Below, piece after piece: positions 8,702 through 16,276 of a DNA stretch of 40,280 nt. This DNA comes from Bacillus sp. AFS041924 (lineage in GTDB: Bacteria; Bacillota; Bacilli; Bacillales; Bacillaceae_G). The stretch spans positions 1 through 40,280 of the forward strand of contig NZ_NULG01000033.1 of NCBI RefSeq assembly GCF_002577195.1. The letters run 5' to 3'. The number at the start of each line of letters is the position of its first letter. Positions within the stretch are counted from its first letter, which is position 1. A program made the position numbers and the translations under genes. The notes beneath the pieces are model-generated. The model was not told the origin of the DNA and searched no databases. It saw only the letters and a program-made list of their open reading frames with translations.

Positions 8702-9792
8702 TACAATTAAAGAAGATTTCGATTAATCAACTTATTTGTCTCGTTGTACTGAACCAAGTTGGTGTCAGCGTTTTGTCGATTCCCTATAAAATGTCTCAAA
8801 TATCAGGTTATGACTCCTGGATGTCTCTGATTATTGGAGGAATTATTGCTCAAATTGGTATTCTGGTTGTCTATCAACTTGGAAAAAATTATCCCGATCG
8901 ATCAATACAACAATATATTTTTTCCATTACAGGAAAACCAATAGGAATGATTATTAACTTGCTATTTGCAGCATACTGTGCAGAATCTTGTTTAATGGTT
9001 GTAGTTTCTTATTCAGATGTCATTAATCGATGGTTATTATTTGAAACACCTTGGTTCGTCCTAATTGGTCTAATGACTTTAATAGCTGGGTATATTGCTT
9101 CTTCAACACTTCGTTCAATTTCTACAATTACACAATCGATAATGCTTATGTTCTTTGTATGTTTTGTAATCATTTTTATTAGTGGTTTTGGAAACGGAGA
9201 TATTCGTCATTTTCTACCAATCGGTACTCATGGGATTGCTCCGATTTTAAAAGGTTCGATTCCTGCATTTTGGGCGTATGCTGGATACGAACTTCTTTTA
9301 TACGTATTTCCATATGTAAAATGTAAAAAAAAGAAAAATATTTTGGTTGCTATGTCTGTCGCTAATGGGTTAACGACATTATTTTACGTTTTTATAGCTT
9401 TTATTGTTACGTACAATTTTAGCGAAAAGCAACTAAATCTAATCCCTGAGCCGATGATTTTTATACTTCGTAAGTTCAGGTGGCCAGTTGTTCAAAGCTT
9501 GGATATTCTATTTATCACAATTTGGCTATCAGTGACTCTAGTAACTGCTTATATTTACTTGTTTTTGTCTGCTCGTTATTTAGCTTTTATCGGTAGTAAA
9601 GAAATCCGTAATCATTCACTTTTAGTGTGGTCAATAGCAATCTTATGCTTCGTTGCAGGAATATTCTTTACGCAAAGACAGTGGATTCCCAAATTTTCAG
9701 AGTATCATAATATTTCTACGGCAATCATGATAATGGGAGTTCCAACGGTGCTTCTACTAATATCGTTTGTAAAAGAAAAGGTGGCAAACTAA
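8698..9792 (+). CDS. GerA-type spore germinant receptor, B subunit (permease-like)
   Basis: A 364-residue protein of about ten membrane helices, in the spore germination subgroup of the amino acid-polyamine-organocation transporter fold. The start ISINQLICLVVLNQVGVSVL and the motif FWAYAGYELLLYVFPY are typical of GerAB/GerKB proteins, which are thought to bind the germinant. The ATG overlaps the A-subunit stop codon by 4 bp, implying coupled translation and a fixed complex stoichiometry. Confidence 0.92.
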   Translation: MIQLKKISINQLICLVVLNQVGVSVLSIPYKMSQISGYDSWMSLIIGGIIAQIGILVVYQLGKNYPDRSIQQYIFSITGKPIGMIINLLFAAYCAESCLMVVVSYSDVINRWLLFETPWFVLIGLMTLIAGYIASSTLRSISTITQSIMLMFFVCFVIIFISGFGNGDIRHFLPIGTHGIAPILKGSIPAFWAYAGYELLLYVFPYVKCKKKKNILVAMSVANGLTTLFYVFIAFIVTYNFSEKQLNLIPEPMIFILRKFRWPVVQSLDILFITIWLSVTLVTAYIYLFLSARYLAFIGSKEIRNHSLLVWSIAILCFVAGIFFTQRQWIPKFSEYHNISTAIMIMGVPTVLLLISFVKEKVAN

Positions 9793-10934
9793 TGAAAAAA
9801 TGTTTAATATTACTACTTCTGTTGCCACTATTGACAGGCTGTTGGGATAGTCTTGACTTAAAGAAACTTCATTTAGTCGATGTCAATGGTTTTGATCTGA
9901 ACGAAAAAACTGGTGAAGTCGGGGCTTTTTTTCTAATTACGCAGCTTAAAAACACTGGACTAGGTATCGGGGAGTCTCATTCGGTAATGAAAGAGCTAAA
10001 AGGACCGACATTAGCAGAAGCAATTGGCCAATGGGAATATACTGATCAATCCCCATTCATAGGAATTAGTACAAGAGTTTATTTAATAAGTAAAAGTTTC
10101 GCTTCAAAAGATCCCGTTTCAGAGCTTGATTTTTTACTCGGAGCACCCTATTCGTCTATTAACACCCCTTTGATTGTATTAGATGGAGACCTTTCGAAAA
10201 TATTTGAAACTGCTTCAGACCCAAATAAAGAGTTTTCAAAAGATTTGAATGATTTTATTGTCTCAATGGAGAAAAACAGAACAATACCAACGGTCTCCAT
10301 GATGAATTTTATACAATCAAAGGATGATCCAATGTCTGATTTAGCGTTACCTATGTTAAGTCCAATAAAATCTGACTTAGAATTAAGTGGAGCGTTATTA
10401 TATCGCAATGGCAAGCCTACTGGAAAAATACTTGATAGAGATCAAGTAAAACTGATGATGTTACTAAAGGGAGGAAACACAGGAAGGCAAAGATTTACTG
10501 GTAATTGGGGAAGATTTACCGGAAATTTATCAGGAGATAATGGTGAAAAATCATATTCTGAAACTGCGATTAAAAATAATTATGGGTTTACCGTCAAAAG
10601 AAACTTTTCAAAAATTACTGTTTCCAATGAATCAAAAAAGCTACCAAAAATCGAGGTAAAATTAAAGTTACAAGTCAGTGCTTTCGAGCTTGGTCAAGAA
10701 GGTCATAAGTTAAAGCCTGATTATGTCAAAATGGAAAAAGTTCTTAGTGAACACTTTGAAAAGATGGCTTTAGAAACGATTAAGACAATGCAATCTGCAA
10801 ATTCAGATGCTCTAGGTATTGCTAAGGAATTAAAAGCATTTCACCCAAAAGTATGGCAGTCATTAGATTGGAGAAAAGATTATCCAAAAATGACGATTAA
10901 ACCGAAAATTGATATTGACATACTTAATACATAG
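9792..10934 (+). CDS. GerA-type spore germinant receptor, C subunit (lipoprotein)
   Basis: A 380-residue lipoprotein. The signal peptide MKKCLILLLLLPLLTGC ends in a lipobox (LLTGC, acylated Cys at 17), followed by WDSLDLKKLHLVDVNGFDL, a typical GerAC/GerKC N-terminus. The rest is soluble and matches the three-domain Ger(x)C fold by length. Its start shares one base with the B-subunit stop codon (TAATG). A rho-independent terminator lies about 46 bp after the stop codon. Confidence 0.92.
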   Translation: MKKCLILLLLLPLLTGCWDSLDLKKLHLVDVNGFDLNEKTGEVGAFFLITQLKNTGLGIGESHSVMKELKGPTLAEAIGQWEYTDQSPFIGISTRVYLISKSFASKDPVSELDFLLGAPYSSINTPLIVLDGDLSKIFETASDPNKEFSKDLNDFIVSMEKNRTIPTVSMMNFIQSKDDPMSDLALPMLSPIKSDLELSGALLYRNGKPTGKILDRDQVKLMMLLKGGNTGRQRFTGNWGRFTGNLSGDNGEKSYSETAIKNNYGFTVKRNFSKITVSNESKKLPKIEVKLKLQVSAFELGQEGHKLKPDYVKMEKVLSEHFEKMALETIKTMQSANSDALGIAKELKAFHPKVWQSLDWRKDYPKMTIKPKIDIDILNT

Positions 10935-10980
10935 ATTGAATGACAGAATAACCAAAGACATTGATTATTATTTATGTAAT

Positions 10981-11010
10981 GCAGCAGCCTTTTAGGTCGC
11001 TGCTTTTTTT
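10981..11010 (+). terminator. terminator of the germination operon
   Basis: The stem GCAGCAGCC...GGTCGCTGC is closed by a short TTTTA loop and followed by seven T residues. It lies in the gap between the convergent ger and gvp operons and is polar for the plus strand. The gvp side has no comparable T tract. Confidence 0.85.
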
Positions 11011-11021
11011 ATTATTTCCCA

Positions 11022-11300
11022 CTACCCATCTTGCTGTATACCAAGCTTGTCTTCTATCCGATTAATCCGATCATGCAAAAGCTTCCCTTTTACACTTGAA
11101 TTAAAATATGGATCATCCTGCCACCAGTTTAAACCTATCTCCATCGCTTTATCGATTGAAGCAACAACAAGACGAATTTTAATTGTGAGTAGCTCGACAT
11201 CTGCCAAAGCGATTTTAATATCTCCTGCGATGACGATTCCTTTATCTAAAACTTTCTCTAAAATTTCCAAAATATTAGTGGATTGCGCTGAATGTTGCAT
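11022..11300 (-). CDS. gvpJ: gas vesicle protein GvpJ (GvpA-like minor shell protein)
   Basis: A 92-residue GvpA-family protein. Residues 9-60 carry the GvpA core (ILEKVLDKGIVIAGDIKIALADVELL in two short pieces, then KIRLVVASIDKA), and a 30-residue hydrophilic C-terminal tail is absent from GvpA. GvpJ, GvpM and GvpS homologues are minor components that help nucleate the conical cap of the vesicle. The ATG has AGGAGAAAAC before it. It is the last gene of the operon, 13 bp after gvpK. The label J rather than M rests on its position and its longer tail. Confidence 0.85.
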   Translation of the reverse strand: MQHSAQSTNILEILEKVLDKGIVIAGDIKIALADVELLTIKIRLVVASIDKAMEIGLNWWQDDPYFNSSVKGKLLHDRINRIEDKLGIQQDG

Positions 11301-11313
11301 GTTTTCTCCTTTC

Positions 11314-11598
11314 TTACATTAAGTTTCCTAATGGTCCTAAATCTATGTTTAAGTCTTTCCCTTCAAGTCCAAAAACAATTTTTAATTCTTCCATTTTTTC
11401 TTCTAAATTTAATAAGGCTGTACCAAGCTTTTCGATTTGTTCATCCGTAAGTGATCCTCCCTCTACCCTTTTAATAGCTTGCCGCTCCACTAGTTGCCTT
11501 AGCAATTCCAAAATTGTAAGAACTAGTTGAGCTAAACCTTGTTCAATATCTTCTGGATTCATATTAATTCTCTCAGCTATTCCACGATTCGCTGACAT
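11314..11598 (-). CDS. gvpK: gas vesicle protein GvpK
   Basis: This is a 94-residue protein with the GvpK signature: NMNPEDIEQGLAQLVLTILELLRQL, then RQAIKRVEGGSLTDEQIEKLGTALLNLEEKM (given here as landmarks at about residues 12-36 and 39-69). GvpK is an essential accessory protein in most gas vesicle clusters; its exact role in assembly is unsettled. The start at 11598 is backed by AAGGGTGATG and overlaps the end of gvpS by 26 bp. Confidence 0.9.
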   Translation of the reverse strand: MSANRGIAERINMNPEDIEQGLAQLVLTILELLRQLVERQAIKRVEGGSLTDEQIEKLGTALLNLEEKMEELKIVFGLEGKDLNIDLGPLGNLM

Positions 11599-11773
11599 TT
11601 TTCATCACCCTTTCATGCATCGATTCTACTGCTGTCACTAGTAAGCTAATATTCACATAGACCAAGTCAATATCTGCAATAGAAAGAATGAGATCACCAG
11701 TAATAACTACTCCTTTATCTAAAACGCCATCTAAAATATCTAATAATGTGATGTTATCATTTATACTATTCAT
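11573..11773 (-). CDS. gvpS: gas vesicle protein GvpS (GvpA-like)
   Basis: At 66 residues this is the shortest of the three GvpA-family proteins in the cluster. It keeps the core ILDGVLDKGVVITGDLILSI and ADIDLVYVNISLLVTAVES. In Bacillus megaterium a GvpA-like gvpS sits between gvpL and gvpK, exactly as here, which supports the name. Its ATG overlaps the gvpL stop codon by 4 bp (ATGA) without an obvious separate ribosome binding site, so translation is probably coupled. A minor shell or cap-nucleating role is inferred from homology. Confidence 0.83.
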   Translation of the reverse strand: MNSINDNITLLDILDGVLDKGVVITGDLILSIADIDLVYVNISLLVTAVESMHERVMKNVSESWNS

Positions 11774-12576
11774 ATCTTTCTAGTATCCAAACTTGCAAAA
11801 TGATAAAATGGCCATGGTCCAGAAATCTCTACAATAATTCCTTGAGCTTCATACTTTTGTTTAAATTCTTTGATAAGCAATTCAAATTTCTTTCTGTAGT
11901 CTTTTGAAACTAGAGAAGTACTGTTGTAAATCATATCAACATTTCTTCCAGTAGCATTTCGGCTCCAATTTTCTCTTGTTTTATTCCCAAAAGTTGAATT
12001 TATTAGCGTATTTTCCAAGCTTTGAGTTATCAAACGTAATTCAGCTTGCGCTTCATTCTCAAGTAGTTGTCCTTGTTTTTTCTTCATGAAAAATTGTTTC
12101 CCAGGAGATAGTACTTTCAATTCATCCCTCATATTTGGAACGACTTTACTATGTCGCTCCAATTCTTTAAAAAATTTCGATTTATCAAAGTACATCTTAA
12201 CGTTCCATTCCTCTTTTTCCTTTAATTGCTCAAAAAGAGAAACGATAGTAAGATGCTCCTGCGATAAATCCTCTCTTAATTTATCGATACTTGAATAGAC
12301 CGTACAAAACTTAGAAGGAAGAAATAAATAGTTTTTAGCATAAATCACAGTTGTTTCATGATGATGAACTGCATGCTTGTGTACCCATTTTGGATTGTCC
12401 ATCTTCTCTTTTAGAACAGATTCGGCAAATTCTTCTTCTCTTACATTACAGAAAACTGCGGTTACTTTTTCATCAGTTTCAATACAGGTTTGGGTATGAT
12501 CAATTCCCATCACCGAATAAAAAGGTGAATTTGTCAGTTGGACTGTCGGTAGTAAACCATATAAATAAATGCTCAT
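11770..12576 (-). CDS. gvpL: gas vesicle protein GvpL (GvpF/GvpL family)
   Basis: A 268-residue GvpL/GvpF-family protein. It opens with YLYGLLPTVQL, and ends with the family's ISGPWPFYHFASL motif (about 252-264), which is also present in the upstream GvpF (YSGPWPAYNFIQL). Family members are accessory or minor structural proteins that contact GvpA during early assembly. The start overlaps the gvpG stop codon by 4 bp. Telling F from L rests on gene order (F-G-L), as in B. megaterium. Confidence 0.88.
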   Translation of the reverse strand: MSIYLYGLLPTVQLTNSPFYSVMGIDHTQTCIETDEKVTAVFCNVREEEFAESVLKEKMDNPKWVHKHAVHHHETTVIYAKNYLFLPSKFCTVYSSIDKLREDLSQEHLTIVSLFEQLKEKEEWNVKMYFDKSKFFKELERHSKVVPNMRDELKVLSPGKQFFMKKKQGQLLENEAQAELRLITQSLENTLINSTFGNKTRENWSRNATGRNVDMIYNSTSLVSKDYRKKFELLIKEFKQKYEAQGIIVEISGPWPFYHFASLDTRKI

Positions 12577-12809
12577 TTGCCCGCCTCCCGTTCTTTCGTT
12601 TTTGCGATTTGATATCGTAAAAGAAGTGCCTCTTCCTGCTGTTCATAAATGTCATGCGATATTTCTCCTAATTCATTCATCATTTGTAGTCGGATCAATT
12701 GCTGCTCAATTGTTTTCGAGTCAAACAAAACTCGGTCAGCTTCTTCCTTTATTTTTTCACCTAATAAAATGATTGATTTTAACGGAAAAGCTAGAGCTTT
12801 AAAAATCAT
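12573..12809 (-). CDS. gvpG: gas vesicle protein GvpG
   Basis: A 78-residue, mostly helical, charged protein with the GvpG pattern: a hydrophobic start (IFKALAFPLKSIILLGEKI) and a helical part with LFDSKTIEQQLIRLQMMNELGEIS. The family is always found between gvpF and gvpL, as here, and is needed for vesicle formation. AGGTGAGAGG precedes the ATG, which overlaps the gvpF stop codon by 4 bp. Confidence 0.87.
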   Translation of the reverse strand: MIFKALAFPLKSIILLGEKIKEEADRVLFDSKTIEQQLIRLQMMNELGEISHDIYEQQEEALLLRYQIAKTKEREAGK

Positions 12810-13558
12810 GGCCTCTCACCTGCCGTTATGTTTAACTGAATAAAGTTATAAGCAGGCCATGGTCCAGAGTATTTGAAGTCTACTTTATCCTTCCAAATTT
12901 CATAGAGCTCATTAACTTTTTCATCAAAGATTTCTTCTTTTTCGCAATCAATTAAAAAAGCAGCATTTAGAAGCATTGTTTCATAGATAGGAGGATTTGA
13001 TTTAGAGGCATTCGAAATTGTAGAAAGAGGTGAATAAATCGCTTTGTATAGATTGTGGCGCAGAGCATAGAAAAAGTCTTTTGTTTTTTCTCCAAGTTGA
13101 ATCTTTTCGTAAAAAGCTGCTTCTTTCTGCTGACTTACTTTCTCCTTAAGCTTTTGTATGTCATCATTTTTCCGTATTTCTTCTTCTAGCCACTCTTTTT
13201 TCGCGATTACTTTTAAACCAACTTCAATTTTATTGTTTATTTTCTGAAAGATTGATTGCAGTTCATCATACAGTTTTTCTAGTAATAAATGAATCTCTCT
13301 TTGGGTAGAAAATACATTATTAAAACTCATTGGAATGACCGTAAACTCTTTCATTACTATAGAGATTACACTTTGATGGGCAAGTACATTCGCTCTAGTT
13401 GGAAGGTAGTCCTTTTTGGGAACATCTGCAACAATCATCACAATTTCTTTATATCGAATTGGATAAAGTTTTATGTTCTCTCCTTCCCACTTTGTAAAAC
13501 CAAAATCGGGATCAGTATTCGTTTGAATTATACAAAATGGATAAACGCCTTCGTTCAC
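12806..13558 (-). CDS. gvpF: gas vesicle protein GvpF (GvpF/GvpL family)
   Basis: A protein of about 250 residues in the GvpF/GvpL family, starting NEGVYPFCIIQT and ending with the YSGPWPAYNFIQL family motif. I choose the GTG at 13558 because GGAGG lies 9 bp before it and gvpN ends at 13560, leaving a 1-bp gap. The longer open frame to 13597 would overlap the end of gvpN by 38 bp and has no ribosome binding site. In haloarchaea and cyanobacteria GvpF contacts GvpA and sits on the gas-facing side of early vesicles; that role is inferred here. Confidence 0.88.
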   Translation of the reverse strand: MNEGVYPFCIIQTNTDPDFGFTKWEGENIKLYPIRYKEIVMIVADVPKKDYLPTRANVLAHQSVISIVMKEFTVIPMSFNNVFSTQREIHLLLEKLYDELQSIFQKINNKIEVGLKVIAKKEWLEEEIRKNDDIQKLKEKVSQQKEAAFYEKIQLGEKTKDFFYALRHNLYKAIYSPLSTISNASKSNPPIYETMLLNAAFLIDCEKEEIFDEKVNELYEIWKDKVDFKYSGPWPAYNFIQLNITAGERP

Positions 13559-13559
13559 A

Positions 13560-14444
13560 TCAATTTCCCTCCATTTGTAAACTGATAGTTTTAACAATAT
13601 ATTGTTTAGCCTTTGAGTACGTTTGAACTATACCAGCTTGTTTGAGATGAAACCAAAAAATATCCGTACACAATATTTGAAACTGAAGATCGTTAATTGT
13701 AATTGGAATGTTTTTTTGCTTTGCAATAGTGGCGATCTTGATAGAGGTACGTAGACTTTGAGGATCATTCTTTCTACATTGATAACGGATAAATTGCACT
13801 AAATTAACAATATAAAGACTTTCCTTTTCCGATAATCCAGTAATATGTGATAGAATGGCACATTCTGTTTCATCATCCATTTTTTCTAACGGAATCGTAA
13901 TCATCCGATCAAGCAAAGCATCTTGTGCTTCAAATACGCCTACATACTCCTGTGGATTGCTTATAAAAATAACTGAAAAGTTAGGGTGCACAGGCAAAAA
14001 GGACTCTTTTCTTTTCATTCCATATAGAGGAATCACTCTTTCTTCCAAAATTGATAAGAATAAGGTGTTAGTTTCTGGATGCGAACGAGTGAATTCATCA
14101 TAAATCAATGTATACCCTTTTGTCGCAGCTTCTATGATCGGACCATTAACCCACGTTTCTTTAAAGGTTTCTTCTTTCTTGTAAACAGTATGAATGTAAT
14201 TATCGATTATTTTTTTGTTGGTAAATCCATTAAAACTCCCAAGCAAATCCTTATTCGTTATTTCATGATTTCCATGTATTAACATAAACGGTCTACCCAT
14301 CTGTTTTGCAATATGAAGTGCAAGTGATGTTTTTCCAACACCAGCTGGTCCTGTAAGATGGACTGAAAATCCTGATTGCAAATAGGAACCCACCCGTTCT
14401 ATTAAGCTATGCAAATAATGAGATAATACAAAGCTTTTTTCCAT
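13560..14444 (-). CDS. gvpN: gas vesicle assembly ATPase GvpN (AAA+, MoxR-like)
   Basis: AAA+ ATPase that promotes vesicle enlargement. The Walker A GPAGVGKT is near residues 32-39, Walker B is LIYDEFTR, sensor 1 is VIFISNPQEYVG, and a sensor-2 region with arginine follows. The length of 294 residues is usual for GvpN. The ATG at 14444 is preferred to the GTG at 14459 because GAGGGAGAG ends a few bases upstream of it. The gene starts 11 bp after the gvpO stop codon. Confidence 0.92.
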   Translation of the reverse strand: MEKSFVLSHYLHSLIERVGSYLQSGFSVHLTGPAGVGKTSLALHIAKQMGRPFMLIHGNHEITNKDLLGSFNGFTNKKIIDNYIHTVYKKEETFKETWVNGPIIEAATKGYTLIYDEFTRSHPETNTLFLSILEERVIPLYGMKRKESFLPVHPNFSVIFISNPQEYVGVFEAQDALLDRMITIPLEKMDDETECAILSHITGLSEKESLYIVNLVQFIRYQCRKNDPQSLRTSIKIATIAKQKNIPITINDLQFQILCTDIFWFHLKQAGIVQTYSKAKQYIVKTISLQMEGN

Positions 14445-14455
14445 AATACTCTCCC

Positions 14456-14716
14456 TCACTCTTGAAGTATTGCACCTCTAGCACGCAACGATTTTCTTTG
14501 AAATGATACAATTTCTAATTCAGCACTAAGCAAAACAGAATAAACTCCTACTAATTCATCTTTAGCATGAGCTTTCATATATTCTTTTTCCTCTATTACC
14601 TCAACGGTTATTTCCCAGCCTTTGTCAGATTTATGGACATGAGTAATTTTGTGAACTGGTCGAATATATTGCCCAAAAAAAGTTTTTACTACTTCTAGTA
14701 TTTTAATAATTTCCAT
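14456..14716 (-). CDS. gvpO: gas vesicle protein GvpO
   Basis: About 87 residues, matching the GvpO pattern of a helical N-terminus, then GWEITVEVIEEKEY and a Y-S-V-L-L-x-x-E-L-E-I-x-x-F-x-R-x-x-L-R-A-R ending. The start at 14716 has AGGGGG 8 bp upstream. The earlier ATG at 14755 lies inside the gvpA terminator hairpin, so it is rejected. In haloarchaea GvpO affects gvp expression and assembly. In the B. megaterium nomenclature the gene just upstream of gvpN is gvpR; I call this one GvpO from its sequence pattern, so the symbol could differ. Confidence 0.78.
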   Translation of the reverse strand: MEIIKILEVVKTFFGQYIRPVHKITHVHKSDKGWEITVEVIEEKEYMKAHAKDELVGVYSVLLSAELEIVSFQRKSLRARGAILQE

Positions 14717-14734
14717 AATAGCCGCCCCCTTGTT

Positions 14735-14773
14735 TAAAAAAGTAGACCAAAGCATAAAGCCTTGGCCCTACTT
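14735..14773 (-). terminator. intra-operon terminator directly after gvpA
   Basis: On the minus strand AAGTAGGGCCAAGGC pairs with GCTTTGGTCTACTT (two to three mismatches or wobbles) and is followed by a run of T. It starts 3 bp after the gvpA stop codon, between gvpA and gvpO. Partial read-through would give an abundant gvpA transcript and a rarer full operon transcript. Confidence 0.85.
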
Positions 14774-14775
14774 GC

Positions 14776-14997
14776 TTAAGCAACTTCCTCTTCTTCTTCT
14801 TTCAGCAACCCTACTGCTTCTGCATAACGTAACCAAGTATCAACGCTTGCGATTACTACACGAGCTTCAATTGCTAAAAGCTCGATACCGACAAGTGATA
14901 CCCTTACAAATGCATCAATGACAACACCTTTATCAAGAATACGGTCAATTACTTCAGCTAGGCTTGAAGAATCTACACTTTTTTGAATGGATGCCAT
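14776..14997 (-). CDS. gvpA: gas vesicle major structural protein GvpA
   Basis: The 73-residue main building block of the gas vesicle wall. The strongly conserved core is visible: [53 protein letters not shown]. The acidic C-terminal end EEEEEVA is typical of Bacillus GvpA/GvpB. GGAGG lies 8 bp before the ATG at 14997; a TTG one codon earlier is less likely. It is the only full GvpA copy, first in the operon, and is followed at once by a terminator hairpin. Confidence 0.95.
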   Translation of the reverse strand: MASIQKSVDSSSLAEVIDRILDKGVVIDAFVRVSLVGIELLAIEARVVIASVDTWLRYAEAVGLLKEEEEEVA

Positions 14998-15000
14998 CAA

Positions 15001-15443
15001 GTATCCCTCCTTTCCTATTAAAATAAGAAAGAAATGATAGAAAACGAGAATATATCATCATCTCGACTGATTTCCTATCCTTTCCCTCTATCCTATGGGA
15101 CAAGCAAGTTGAGAGTGATAGACTTAAATCAAAAATGAGTCGTTATCCCTACAATCCAATTTTTTCCAGCATTGATATAACTTAGTTAATTGAGCGATCA
15201 GCGTATAAAAAGTCTAGTATCATAGAATTAAAAATTTAATAGGAACTTACCAATAATATAAAAGAGGCTTGTCTTATAGTAAAACCATCAAAATTGCTAG
15301 TTTTTTGAATTGTAATCGATTTTTTTAAGCATTTTAGTCCTTTTTACATGTGTTCTGAGTCTATTCACGCCGGTTTAACCCATAATTAAGCCAAGTTCCC
15401 AAAGTGTTCGTGTTTATGCATAAAGTCTACAATTAATTAAAAT
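15001..15443. other. gvp leader/promoter region plus unassigned sequence
   Basis: About 440 bp without a gene. The first ~180 bp should hold the gvp promoter; I could not settle on a convincing -35/-10 pair. A short dyad (CGAGA/TCTCG) lies at about 15045-15065. The stretch 15350-15420, read on the minus strand, encodes an open run NTNTLGTWLNYGLNRRE, which looks like a scrap of former coding or repeat sequence but which I cannot name. Confidence 0.5.
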
Positions 15444-15486
15444 AAAAAAAGCTATCCAAAAAGTACTTTGACTTTAAGGATAGCTT
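15443..15486 (-). terminator. terminator downstream of the ykfC remnant
   Basis: On the minus strand AAGCTATCC and GGATAGCTT form a perfect 9-bp stem around a 20-base loop, followed by a T run. It lies 40 bp after the remnant's stop codon and can also end transcription coming from the upstream lipoprotein and protease genes. Confidence 0.85.
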
Positions 15487-15527
15487 CTATTCAACTTTAC
15501 TATATTAGTAGAAAATAAATCACTTAA

Positions 15528-15575
15528 TTATTCTTTCCAGTAACGACGAGCACCTGAGAATTCTTCAATATAGGC
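15528..15575 (-). pseudogene. C-terminal fragment of a second ykfC-like (NlpC/P60) gene
   Basis: On the minus strand, codons for YIEEFSGARRYWKE and a stop are intact here. The same ending, YIEEFSGARRYWSE, closes the complete ykfC at 20765. About 40 of 46 bases agree, with 24 identical in a row (15550-15573 against 20787-20810). Upstream the frame hits a stop at once (TAG at 15576-15578) and similarity ends. A terminator follows, as at the intact gene. So a diverged paralogue was deleted down to its last 15 codons. Confidence 0.85.
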
Positions 15576-15715
15576 CTAGTTCCTCAGTTCATACAAAAAT
15601 ATCAACAATTATATTCCTGTATTTTATTTACGTGCAAATTAGTCTAATTTCTATTTAATATATAAATTTTTTAAGTATTTTTGCATATTGTTTTTTAATT
15701 ATTTTAAAAAGTAAT

Positions 15716-16177
15716 CTACTTAATTTCAAAGTCAATAGCTGCACTGATATTCTCACTTTTTGCTGTAGAATTAAATTCTACTGTATATGAATTCATGGGC
15801 AATCCTTCGATTAACTGATCATAATCTTCAATGTAAACTAATTCCTCTGCCTGTTTTAAAGTAATATTCTTTACTTTGGGAACAGAAGCTATATACAATG
15901 AACGTTGTTTAACTACATTTCCTTCTTGATTCTTGATTTTATAATCATATTCAAGCGAAGAAGAAAATACTAGTTTTACAGGATAATCATTTTGGTTTTT
16001 TAATGTGAAAATAAAATTTTTGCCCCCTTTATCCTCTACTGATTTTAAAGTGGCTTCAATACCTAAATAAGCAATCCCTTGAGTCTTTATACGACTTTCC
16101 TTTTTATCACTTACAATAGATTGGGTACAACTACAGAGTAACGTAATAGTAAGCACAATTAGAGTAGTGATTTTTAT
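15716..16177 (-). CDS. BsuPI-like lipoprotein, start codon unclear
   Basis: About 150 residues. The body (VEDKGGKNFIFTLKNQNDYP, then SSSLEYDYKIKNQEGNVV and a tail with beta strands) resembles the BsuPI fold of the Bacillus intracellular proteinase inhibitor, also found in exported lipoproteins. The N-terminus is a lipoprotein signal, KITTLIVLTITLLCSC, with the lipid cysteine after LLCS. The only standard start in frame is GTG at 16156, which would drop the basic end of the signal peptide. AAGGAG at 16189-16194 points to a start near an ATA codon at 16175-16177, so the original ATG may have mutated. It lies 100-120 bp behind the giant protease gene on the same strand, hinting at an inhibitor or immunity-like role; this is inference. 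Confidence 0.65.
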   Translation of the reverse strand: MKITTLIVLTITLLCSCTQSIVSDKKESRIKTQGIAYLGIEATLKSVEDKGGKNFIFTLKNQNDYPVKLVFSSSLEYDYKIKNQEGNVVKQRSLYIASVPKVKNITLKQAEELVYIEDYDQLIEGLPMNSYTVEFNSTAKSENISAAIDFEIK

Positions 16178-16202
16178 ATATGATTCAACTCCTTATTAAT
16201 AG

Positions 16203-16227
16203 GATAGGAGCAAAGTTAACTCCTATC
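16203..16227. other. hairpin between protease and lipoprotein genes
   Basis: A perfect 8-bp inverted repeat GATAGGAG / CTCCTATC with a 9-base loop lies just upstream of the lipoprotein ribosome binding site. No T run follows on the minus strand, so it is more likely an RNA-processing or stability element than a terminator. Function unknown. Confidence 0.55.
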
Positions 16228-16276
16228 TCTTTATTTATGCTTCCCAATAGAAATTTCAACTTATAAATTCTATCGA

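Noticed and set aside
13559-13597. Longer GvpF starting at 13597
   Set aside because: It would overlap the end of gvpN by 38 bp without a ribosome binding site; GTG 13558 has GGAGG nine bases before it.
14717-14755. Longer N-terminus for GvpO from ATG 14755
   Set aside because: That ATG lies in the loop of the gvpA terminator hairpin and has no ribosome binding site; ATG 14716 has AGGGGG at good spacing.
15001-15180. Sigma-54 or sigma-B promoter for gvpA
   Set aside because: A TTGCT and a GGGATA element are present but their partner elements are missing.
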